From Pycnococcus provasolii (Eukaryota; Chlorophyta; Pseudoscourfieldiophyceae; Pseudoscourfieldiales), in assembly GCA_049487715.1 (NCBI GenBank), contig CP150555.1:248001-312000 (forward strand): 64,000 nt of DNA, read 5' to 3'. Shown piece after piece: positions 56,909 through 64,000 of this stretch (its first letter is position 1; every line of letters begins with the position of its first letter). The position numbers were made by a program, and so were the translations under genes. The notes beneath the pieces are model-generated. The model was not told the DNA's origin and searched no databases. It saw only the letters and a list, made by a program, of their open reading frames with translations.

Positions 56909-57276
56909 AGCAGCGTGGTTGGCGTTTGGTTCCTCTTCTTCTTCTTCTGTTCTTCTTCTTCTCCTCTTCCTGTGTACATCTGTAGAATTCGCGCGTAGAT
57001 GTTGTGTTCGAGCGTGAGACGACGCGTGATATCTCGTCCAAGTCGCGACGACAAAGCGAGTGATGCGAGCGATCGGCAGTCCATCATACCACCATCCATG
57101 CTGGTAACTGTAATAGGTAACTGGGATAGAGCAATATAAAGAGAAGACTCTAACAATGAGAGGTTGTTCGATGAGGATGAGGCAAACACCACCACCTCAT
57201 CATAGGTGGAGCCTTTATTAACAACAATCTCCTCCTGAGATTGTGACGACAACGATCCAGCAGCCATTAACAACAC
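56905..57276 (-). CDS. small upstream frame, possibly 5' exon of the kelch gene
   Basis: A 123-residue frame whose stop overlaps the ATG of the kelch frame (ATGATG/TGA). CRSLASLALSSRLGRDITRR and LTLEHNIYARILQMYTG look protein-like and F-box-like, while the end is a Lys/Glu run. It may be a first exon joined to the kelch frame by an intron, or a separate short gene. F-box plus kelch would be a classical combination, but the F-box match is weak. Confidence 0.3.
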   Translation of the reverse strand: MLLMAAGSLSSQSQEEIVVNKGSTYDEVVVFASSSSNNLSLLESSLYIALSQLPITVTSMDGGMMDCRSLASLALSSRLGRDITRRLTLEHNIYARILQMYTGRGEEEEQKKKKRNQTPTTLL

Positions 57277-57392
57277 GTCAAATCAAGACACTTGAGTCGA
57301 AATCACAAATTCACAAAACAAGTGTGCGTGGCCCAGAAAGGAAAGAACAGCTCAGAAGTGAGAAGTCAGAAGGACGATACGCATTGCCATCT

Positions 57393-57587
57393 AAGAACGG
57401 ATCCCCAAATCCCAATTAAAAAAGGGAAAAACAACCAGAAGAAGCAATTCCTCCATGCAAGTGCAAGAACGGATCCCCAAACCGCTCAAATCCAACACTG
57501 TATAAGGGACACAACCAGAACAGAGCGACCCTTTTCCTTTTTCCTCTCCATGCAAGTGCAAGTGCAAGTGCAAGAACGGATCCCCAG
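57393..57587. repeat. three-copy AAGAACGGATCCCCA repeat
   Basis: AAGAACGGATCCCCA occurs near 57393, 57465 and 57572. The last two copies are preceded by CCATGCAAGTGCAAG, and ACAACCAGAA occurs twice between them. This marks a degenerate tandem repeat with units of about 72 and 107 bp, in the intergenic region before the RING gene. Confidence 0.8.
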
Positions 57588-57792
57588 TAAGAGGTGAAAA
57601 GGGGGAACCTGACGACGCCCTAACGCAGGTTCGGGGAAGTCCGACCCTTCTCATTCCCACTTACTCCATCGTAGTATTCCACCTCCTCTCCTTGTGCTTG
57701 TGCTTGTTGTGTGCTGTGTCAGTGTCAGTGTGTGCTTGAGTGCTCGTACATACACTTACTCGCCCTTGCCTCTTTCTTATATTCTATTGAGT

Positions 57793-58872
57793 ATGCTGAA
57801 TCTGCTTCTTTTATGGGGACTCATTCACACAGCGAACGCACTAGGTAACCCGCACGTTAGGGCTGCCTTACGGAGAGCGTTGGACACGCAGTACGAGGCG
57901 ATTCGGAACTCACTGCATAGGCAATTTGCAATTGCGAGAGGGGCGGCGGGTATCACGACGTCGCTGACTCCAGACGAACTCGTCGGATTCGTCGCTCGCA
58001 CGAACGCGACGCTCGCGCGCATGAAGAATACGGAAACGGGTAGCAGGCTGCGATGCGAAGTCGCGTACAGGCCGTACGCACCAATGCAGGGGTACGGGAA
58101 CCACAACGCCGCGTTCAACTGGCTGAGGCGCGTGCTTGTTCGACACAGCCTCACCAAAGCTGCTGCTGGCGAGGCTATCATCTTGGTCGAGGAGGTGCCC
58201 GCAAATGACGGCGGTGAACGGAGGCACATCTCCGCCGCCACTGTCGCCGCGGCGAGAACGTTTGCCAACTCAAACACGGCTGCGTACGCGGAGTCCGCAC
58301 AGCACGCAGGCTCTGCAAATGGTGCCGCTATTGCCGCCGCCGACAATGACGACGACATGCCAACGACGCCGACGGAGCGTCTGGACGGTTCCACAAACGA
58401 CGACGAGCCTTGGATACTCGTGCCTTTGCCGGCGCGCGTCTGCACGCTCCCACAGCTCGTCAATCAACTTTTGCCCATGATGGACAAGATTTTTGCGGAA
58501 CCCTCAGGAGCCATCTCTGGCTCGACGTCGTCACGTCCTCGCGTGCAGAGCGATGTCGATGATCACACGTGCTCCATCTGTATGGATGCGTATGCCGATA
58601 CCGCTCTCGCTTGCTGCCACCGATTCTGCGACGACTGCACAAGCGCATGGCGAAGGAACGGCAGCGGATGCCCTCTGTGCCGAGCGCCACTCCCCGCCAA
58701 GGTGGATGAGTGGTGCCTGATACGTACGGATGCCGGCCAAGACGACGACGATAACACGAGCTCGTCTGGCGGTGTGCCACTGCCAACGCAGGAAAATTCA
58801 AGCATTCCTGAAGTCGTGACGCAGGAGTACATATGGGAGTGGTGCCGTAACCTGCCCGTCTTCACCTACTAA
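57793..58872 (+). CDS. RING-finger protein, RNF141-like
   Basis: A 359-residue probable ubiquitin E3 ligase. From the first ATG in frame (57793) it starts with a hydrophobic stretch, MLNLLLLWGLIHTANALG, which could be a signal peptide or anchor. A region of about 190 residues without known motif follows. The RING finger at about residues 258-300, CSICMDAYADTALACCHRFC, DDCTSAW and GCPLCRAP, has the C3HC4 order. The tail is acidic and ends WEWCRNLPVFTY. The RING and its position resemble animal RNF141/ZNF230 proteins, in which the RING is also C-terminal and of the form CxICMD. The substrate is unknown. The frame upstream of 57793 has only a GTG start. Confidence 0.83.
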   Translation: MLNLLLLWGLIHTANALGNPHVRAALRRALDTQYEAIRNSLHRQFAIARGAAGITTSLTPDELVGFVARTNATLARMKNTETGSRLRCEVAYRPYAPMQGYGNHNAAFNWLRRVLVRHSLTKAAAGEAIILVEEVPANDGGERRHISAATVAAARTFANSNTAAYAESAQHAGSANGAAIAAADNDDDMPTTPTERLDGSTNDDEPWILVPLPARVCTLPQLVNQLLPMMDKIFAEPSGAISGSTSSRPRVQSDVDDHTCSICMDAYADTALACCHRFCDDCTSAWRRNGSGCPLCRAPLPAKVDEWCLIRTDAGQDDDDNTSSSGGVPLPTQENSSIPEVVTQEYIWEWCRNLPVFTY

Positions 58873-59099
58873 GTTAATCCTACTTCTTAAATTATTTGTG
58901 TTTTTTTTTTTCAAAAGTAAAAAGTAAAATCATTCGAGTTCATTCTAGTTACAGCAGCATATGGTTTACGCGTATGCCACCCAGCCCCCATCCCCTGGCT
59001 TCGAACAAAACACATAATTCAAGTGGCGACTGTGCGCCATATAGAAAAAGTAAAAAAGGTGGGAAAAAGGACTGGTGGTCTTCTCGTCTAAGACACGCT

Positions 59100-60800
59100 T
59101 TACGCCACCTTCTGAACGGGCGTGGCGACGGAGTGCTTCTTCGCCGTGCCCGTTCCCATCACAACCTCCTCAATGAGACCCTCCCACTTGCGCGCCGGCT
59201 CGGCCCATGACAGGTCCTGCGCGATGCACGCCTTGGACATGCGGGGGAACGTGGAGGGGTACGCGTCGATCGCCGCCTTGGAGGCGGAGACGACAGCCTG
59301 CACGTCCTCCGACGTGATCGTGTCGGGGTCGAGGCGGCCCATGTGGAAGCCCGTTTTGCCCTCCTTCACCGTGTCGACGAGTCCACCGACGGACGCGACG
59401 ACGGGCACCGTTCCGTAGCGCATGGCGTGCAGCTGCACAAGTCCGCACGGCTCGAAGCGCGACGGCACCATCATGTAGTCCGCTCCTGCGGTGATGAGGT
59501 GAGCGACGGGCTGCGAGAACTTCACGACACCGGCGGCGCCCGGCACGGACTTCTCGAGCTGCTCGACAGCCTTCTCGAGCTTTTTCTTGCCCGTTCCGAG
59601 AATCACAACCTGTCCACCGGCGGCAACGATGCCAGGCACAGCCTTGAGCAGGATGTCCACACCCTTCTGCTCCTCGAGGCGTCCGATGAATCCGAACACC
59701 GGCGCGGTGGGGCTCACGGGAAGGCCAACCTCAGACTGCAGCTCAGCCTTGGCAACAGCCTTGCCCTGGGCAACCGTGTCCTCGTCGTACGGGAGGGAGA
59801 GGTACTTGTCCGTCATCGGGTTCCACTCGATGACGTCCATTCCGTTGACGATGCCCTCGATGCCAACCTGGTTGATGACTGAGGAGAGCTCGACACCACG
59901 CTCGTCGTCCGTGGCCACCTCCTTCGCGTAGTTCGGCGACACCGTGACGCAGCGGTCGGCGGAGAGGAACGCCGCCTTCATCCAGTTCACCTTCTTGAAC
60001 TTGCCTCCCGTGGGCTTGATGACCTCGTCCTCGTCAGCGGGCGACGTCTCGTCGTAGATCTTCGAGTTTCCGTCCGTGAAGTCGAACTTGGCCATCGAGC
60101 TGGCGGGCAGGTTGAGCTGGTCGAACGTGTCGGGCGTGTATCGTCCCTGGAACGCGATGTTGTGCACGCAGAAGATGCACTTGGCGTCCTTGAACTCGCC
60201 GCGCGGCTTGTAGACTTCCTTCAGGTACACGGGCACGAGGCCGGAGTGCCAGTCGTTGGCAATGAAGGTGGCGTGCTCGCCGTAGCTGAACGGGAGGCAG
60301 CGGGCAGCCTCGATGGCCGCCTGGCAGAAGAGCGCGAATCGCTTCGGGTTGTCGGCGTAGTCAGCTCCCGACTTCTGTCCGTAGAGCTTGCTTCCCGTCT
60401 TGCCCCAAACCTTCTCGAGGAAGGACGGGTGGTCGATGAAGACGCGGTCCACCCCCTTGATCTTGGCGTGGAAGAAGCGAACCTCCTCGCCCATAATGTT
60501 GATGGTCACGGACGTGTCCCACGCCTGCGCGTACTGGTCGTAGCGCGGCTGGATGGACATCACGCGGTGTCCTCGCTTGGCGAGTTCGATGGGCAGAGCC
60601 CCGACGACGTCACCGAGTCCTCCCGTTTTGGAGAAGGGTGCGCACTCGGTGGAGACGAAGATGACATCTTTGGGTGATTGCGTTTTCTGCACAGGTTTCG
60701 ACACCATGGCAGCACGAGGCGTCACACGCGATCCTCGGGACGCAACGCGCGCACGAGGCGCGGCAGTAGTAGTACGAGAAGCCATACGTGAGAAGGCCAT
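59100..60800 (-). CDS. GBSSI: granule-bound starch synthase (GT5)
   Basis: A 566-residue enzyme that extends alpha-1,4-glucans from ADP-glucose and makes amylose within starch granules. The first 45 residues (Ser, Arg, Ala, Thr rich, no acids) are a plastid transit peptide. The mature start has VSTECAPFSKTGGLGDVVGA with the KTGGL ADP-glucose-binding motif. IQPRYDQYAQAWDTSV and YGQKSGADYADNPKRFALFC are typical of GBSSI more than soluble synthases. ANDWHSGLVPVYLKEVYKP, FGFIGRLEEQKGVDILLKA and the second Gly/Glu motif RFEPCGLVQLHAMRYGTVPV follow. The length equals that of green algal and plant GBSSI without the long C-terminal tail of Chlamydomonas. The ATG at 60800 is the first of several. Green-lineage starch in plastids is thus expected. 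Confidence 0.96.
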   Translation of the reverse strand: MAFSRMASRTTTAAPRARVASRGSRVTPRAAMVSKPVQKTQSPKDVIFVSTECAPFSKTGGLGDVVGALPIELAKRGHRVMSIQPRYDQYAQAWDTSVTINIMGEEVRFFHAKIKGVDRVFIDHPSFLEKVWGKTGSKLYGQKSGADYADNPKRFALFCQAAIEAARCLPFSYGEHATFIANDWHSGLVPVYLKEVYKPRGEFKDAKCIFCVHNIAFQGRYTPDTFDQLNLPASSMAKFDFTDGNSKIYDETSPADEDEVIKPTGGKFKKVNWMKAAFLSADRCVTVSPNYAKEVATDDERGVELSSVINQVGIEGIVNGMDVIEWNPMTDKYLSLPYDEDTVAQGKAVAKAELQSEVGLPVSPTAPVFGFIGRLEEQKGVDILLKAVPGIVAAGGQVVILGTGKKKLEKAVEQLEKSVPGAAGVVKFSQPVAHLITAGADYMMVPSRFEPCGLVQLHAMRYGTVPVVASVGGLVDTVKEGKTGFHMGRLDPDTITSEDVQAVVSASKAAIDAYPSTFPRMSKACIAQDLSWAEPARKWEGLIEEVVMGTGTAKKHSVATPVQKVA

Positions 60801-61842
60801 TCTGACTGAAGAATGGTCGAGGGAATGGGGGGGAGGGGAGGGGAGGGGCAGCTTGGACGGTGCACAGAGAACGTCGTTGAACGAGCCTCAACGAGAACGA
60901 CAGCCCACAGGACAGACCCGACCCGACCCCTGATTTGCTCCGAGCCGTCAACTCTTCGGAATGCATTATGGGCCTCTCGTCAGATTTTCTCGGAGCAAAT
61001 CTAGCGGTTCTGCGGCCTTCCCACGGGTGGACCCCGTGGATTCCCCCAACCGAAATATCTTTTTTTTTTGGGGTGTTTATTGCTTCCTTTTTTTTTCTCT
61101 CGGAGGTTGCAACAACCCCCCACCGGTGTATTGTTTTGGTGGTGTTTTTTCCTTTTTATTGGTCCTTTTGGTCCTAGATGATTATCAAACCTTATGGGGA
61201 ACTCGTATTCCTCCTTTGTGGTGGCTTTTTTGTTTTTTCCGTTGTTTTATTTGCTCGTTTTTTAGGGGTAGGTTTTGCAGCGAATTCTGGCGCGAATAAA
61301 CTTCGTTTCGTTCGTCTGGCATGCGGTGCCAATTTCGTCGTCGTTTTTTTCACGGAAGCAAGACGGAAGAAGAAAAATATACGTCTCGGCAATTTTGTTT
61401 TCGTTTTTGATGCTCTGTCGATCTGACAAACTCTGCCATCTGACGAGAGGCGCAAATCTTCGCGCTCTCACCAACGTGAATCGTCACCACTTTCTTTCTT
61501 CTGCGAAAAATCTACCCGACCACTATAACTACCATAAGACAACACCCCACCACCACCACCACCAACTGTGGAGCTAACAACCAGAGGCAGGCCAGCCCTA
61601 CTGCCCTAGCCCTTGCGTGACTCCGCGAACAACAGACTAAACTGATGGAATTTTGGCAAATGTGAGTACAAATATGCCGATGAAAATGGAAGAGTTTCCA
61701 GAGAAAACCAGCTAAAGAACACCGTACAGAAGCCGGGAAAAACCAACCCTAACCCCTAACCCTAACCTTCCCGGTTAGGGGTTGGAGGGAGCCTCATTCC
61801 CACCACCTATTCCCACCTCGGCCTGCTGCGCTGGCCGCAGCA
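60801..61842. other. intergenic region with T-rich block
   Basis: About 1 kb between divergent genes. Bases 61056-61430 on the plus strand are unusually T-rich, with runs of TTTTTTTTT and many GTTTT, unlike the surrounding GC-rich DNA. CCACGGGT-GG-ACCCCGTGG at about 61022-61040 is a small near-palindrome. No gene is supported; the open frames in the T-rich block have compositions not seen in proteins. Confidence 0.55.
61747..61785 (+). promoter_or_regulatory. CCCTAA/TTAGGG inverted motifs upstream of PPCS gene
   Basis: AACCCTAACCCCTAACCCTA and then GGTTAGGGG follow within 39 bp, so both orientations are present and can form a hairpin (CCTAACC ... GGTTAGG). It lies about 60-95 bp before the ATG at 61843. 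Confidence 0.45.
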
Positions 61843-62799
61843 ATGGCGAAACACCAGCAGCAGCAGCTCGTCGACGGCTGGCCGCCTCACGAGACGCTCT
61901 CGCACCTGCCTCCTCTCGTCAGCCTCGTGCGCGACTTCGCCGCGAACAACGCAACAAGCCCCATGGTCGTCGTCACGTCCGGGGGAACCACCGTGCCTCT
62001 GGAGCGCAACTGTGTGCGGTACATTGACAACTTCTCCACAGGTACGCGCGGTGCGGCATCCGCGGAGGAGTTTCTTAGCCTCGGATATGCGGTGATATTT
62101 GTACACCGCAAGACCAGCATCCCAGCGTTTGCGAGAGGCTTGAGTATTAGCCGCGTGCTTGCGTCGCTGTCACTCTCGCCAACGAATGACGTGCAGCTCG
62201 ACGCGTCGACGTCGCAGACGGACAAGGATGCCTTGTTAGACGCTCTACGAAGGAGGGAAAGCCACGAGTCGCTCGCGCACAAGCTGCTTGCGGTGCCGTT
62301 CACTACGCTGTTCGAGTACCTCGTGCTGCTGCAGAGCATCGCGGATGTCGTCAAGCCGCTCGGCAACCGCGCCATGTTCTACCTCGCTGCTGCCGTCAGC
62401 GACTACTACGTGCCGTGGGACGACATGCCTGAGCACAAGATACAGAGCGGCGGTGGACAAGGGCCAGGGCTGACGTTATCTCTGAAACCGGTGCCAAAGA
62501 TGCTTGGCGTGCTGACCAAGGAGTGGGCACCCGACGCTTTTATTGTGAGCTTCAAGCTCGAGACGGATGAGACGATTCTGATCGCGAAGGCTGCCAAGAG
62601 CATACGCAGCTACGGCGTGCATATGGTGGTTGCAAATCAGCTCGACACACGCGACAAAAAGGTGACGCTCGTCGAGCCGGACGGCGCTGCTGTGGAGGGT
62701 GTACGTTGCACGGCAATTGAGGTGGAGAGCGGGCGCGTGGATGCTAAGTTGTGTGCGTCAGTGGCTGAAAAACATGTGAAGTTTCGTGACAACATATAG
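61843..62799 (+). CDS. PPCS: phosphopantothenoylcysteine synthetase (coenzyme A synthesis)
   Basis: A 318-residue enzyme joining 4'-phosphopantothenate and cysteine, the second step of CoA synthesis from pantothenate. [19 protein letters not shown] and [19 protein letters not shown] are the nucleotide-binding core of the eukaryotic, monofunctional type. [20 protein letters not shown] has the conserved Asn/Ala-Ala-Val-SDY motif, and then HKIQSG carries the KIxS motif. [16 protein letters not shown] and VANQLDTRD follow in the expected order. Animal and plant PPCS proteins are about 310 residues, so it is complete. The start is the only ATG near the domain, and TTAGGG motifs lie upstream. The CoaC decarboxylase partner domain is absent, as usual in eukaryotes. 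Confidence 0.95.
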   Translation: MAKHQQQQLVDGWPPHETLSHLPPLVSLVRDFAANNATSPMVVVTSGGTTVPLERNCVRYIDNFSTGTRGAASAEEFLSLGYAVIFVHRKTSIPAFARGLSISRVLASLSLSPTNDVQLDASTSQTDKDALLDALRRRESHESLAHKLLAVPFTTLFEYLVLLQSIADVVKPLGNRAMFYLAAAVSDYYVPWDDMPEHKIQSGGGQGPGLTLSLKPVPKMLGVLTKEWAPDAFIVSFKLETDETILIAKAAKSIRSYGVHMVVANQLDTRDKKVTLVEPDGAAVEGVRCTAIEVESGRVDAKLCASVAEKHVKFRDNI

Positions 62800-62980
62800 T
62801 TGAGAGAGTTTTGTGTACCAAAAACGTATGTTACAATATATAAGGAAGTATTCTGCATATTGGATGGTCTTGTTGTGTGTGCGTCCAGGCATCCCGTTAT
62901 AGGAAGTGATCTAAAAACACTGTCTAAAGCAACAGACAAGTAGTCGAACAACTCGCCCACTCTCTTCTCGGCTCAATCAA

Positions 62981-64000
62981 TCAATCGAGCTCGTAAAGAT
63001 CGTCATCCTCCTTAGCAGGTCCTGCGCCAGACCCGTTCAGAGTCGGTCCTCCACCCGCGGCGGCTGCCGCCGCAGCCTCCACCGCGCGCGCAGCCTCAAC
63101 AACCACGCGCGCTGCCGTCGTGGCTACACGTCTCGGAAACGGCGACACCGGCATCGACGTCATGCCACCGTCGCCAATCCCCCACGGCAGACTTGGAGTC
63201 GACGGAACCATGCTCTTGCCGCCACCCTTGCTTTCTCGCTTCTTTTCCGTTGGAAATTCCACGCAGCCGAAGCGCCCAGGAGATCGTGCTGCCCAGCGCA
63301 GGTGGTCCGCTAGCGCAGCGGCAGCCGGAGGTAAGCTGACATCGGCACACGTTGAACTGTCGGCATGTGAGCATGCCGGCCGCGTGCCGCTTGGTGGCTG
63401 ACACCTTCCATTCGATGGCACCCAATCCTCCTGCAGCCAGAAAATGTTGCGAACCAGCCTGCCAAATGGCCTGCGAAGCGTAATCGCAACCGCGCCGTGC
63501 TGGCCATTCGCAAGGCCCTCGACGCTTGGCACCGCGAACGACTCCACCGCCTCGTCCACCTCAAGACGAGTGGATGACGCTGGCCGCCATCGAAGACGGC
63601 ATGCGTGAGGACCCTGCCGCTCGAGTGTGAGCCATCCTTGCCGTGCGTCGGATACAGCGGCGCTCGCGCCGGCGCAACCACCACCTAAACCAGCGCTGTG
63701 CACCAAAGTGCTTCCACCGCAGATTGGACTTCCACTAGGTCCGAAGCCTGCATCATCTGCCAGTGCAGGTGAAAGTGCCACGCGACCTGCGCGAGCAACT
63801 AAAATGAGCTGAACTTTCTGCTGCTTATCTTGCTGCCTATGCTGCAGCTTCTGTTGCTGCTGGTTGTGACTCTGAGTCGCAGACGACGACGACGACGACG
63901 ACACCGCCACGCGACGCGGCGACGCCGAGGAAGATGCCGCGGCAGACGCATCGCCATCCTGCAGACGACGAATGCGTGAGCGTGCCGATGCAGCCTGAAG
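62981..64000 (-). CDS. 5'-truncated protein, possible Pru (Rpn13-like) domain
   Basis: The frame is open from the stop at 62981 to the right window edge, giving about 340 residues with no ATG, so the 5' end lies outside. The edge starts LQAASARSRIRRLQDGDASA, then Ser and Gln runs. A block follows: VQLILVARAGRVALSPALAD, a Gly/Ser insertion, GWLTLERQGPHACRLRWRP, then VAITLRRPFGRLVRNIFWLQ and ED. The order (strand, tryptic loop, RWR, FWLQE) resembles the Pru ubiquitin-receptor domain of proteasome subunit Rpn13, which binds ubiquitin and Rpn2. After this the sequence is low-complexity and ends KEDDDLYELD. In Rpn13 the Pru domain is N-terminal, which fits poorly with an N-terminal extension here. 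The assignment is tentative. Confidence 0.6.
   Translation of the reverse strand, partial: LQAASARSRIRRLQDGDASAAASSSASPRRVAVSSSSSSSATQSHNQQQQKLQHRQQDKQQKVQLILVARAGRVALSPALADDAGFGPSGSPICGGSTLVHSAGLGGGCAGASAAVSDARQGWLTLERQGPHACRLRWRPASSTRLEVDEAVESFAVPSVEGLANGQHGAVAITLRRPFGRLVRNIFWLQEDWVPSNGRCQPPSGTRPACSHADSSTCADVSLPPAAAALADHLRWAARSPGRFGCVEFPTEKKRESKGGGKSMVPSTPSLPWGIGDGGMTSMPVSPFPRRVATTAARVVVEAARAVEAAAAAAAGGGPTLNGSGAGPAKEDDDLYELD

Overview
This window is nuclear DNA of a gene-dense eukaryote, most likely a small green alga (chlorophyte or prasinophyte grade). The grounds are a granule-bound starch synthase with a plastid-type N-terminus, serine/proline-rich (SPPPP) wall-type proteins, a plant-type PH-RCC1-BRX protein, long mostly intronless genes with only a few short GT-AG introns, and a circularly permuted tRNA gene, an arrangement known from picoprasinophyte and red algal genomes. 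I cannot name the species from sequence alone.

Layout. 1-12 kb: the 3' part of a GH27 alpha-galactosidase (one 80-bp intron), then one very large coiled-coil gene (about 3,480 residues). 12-19 kb: an amino acid/auxin permease, a glyoxalase-I-like VOC protein, a small type I membrane protein and a three-exon OTU cysteine protease, followed by about 1.1 kb of repeats and regulatory-looking DNA. 19-26 kb: a PH-RCC1-BRX protein and a proline-rich membrane-anchored wall protein. 26-27.7 kb: intergenic DNA holding a fold-back element of about 0.7 kb and TTAGGG arrays. 27.7-40 kb: a helical-repeat protein, an unresolved minus-strand gene, an ADCK2-like ABC1 kinase, a 2OG-Fe(II) oxygenase, a NASP/SHNi-TPR histone chaperone, a protein with a Sec16-like motif, and the permuted tRNA gene. 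40-50 kb: a secreted, membrane-anchored haem peroxidase on a proline/threonine stalk, a fatty-acid-amide-hydrolase-like amidase, a J-domain protein and a bestrophin-family channel. 50-64 kb: a Dug3-Dug2 fusion, a kelch protein interrupted by a frameshift, a RING protein, granule-bound starch synthase, phosphopantothenoylcysteine synthetase and a 5'-truncated gene with a possible Rpn13-type Pru domain.

Genes lie on both strands and are not arranged in pathways, as expected for a eukaryotic chromosome. Many contain coding microsatellites (Gln, Asp, Pro, Ser runs). Short telomere-like TTAGGG/CCCTAA arrays lie just upstream of five genes on both strands, which suggests a promoter element more than telomere remnants.

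The strongest unusual signals are the permuted tRNA (39.62-39.70 kb), the single-polypeptide Dug3-Dug2 protein, an eight-fold basic/alanine motif inside the giant coiled-coil protein, the stalked peroxidase and the fold-back element.
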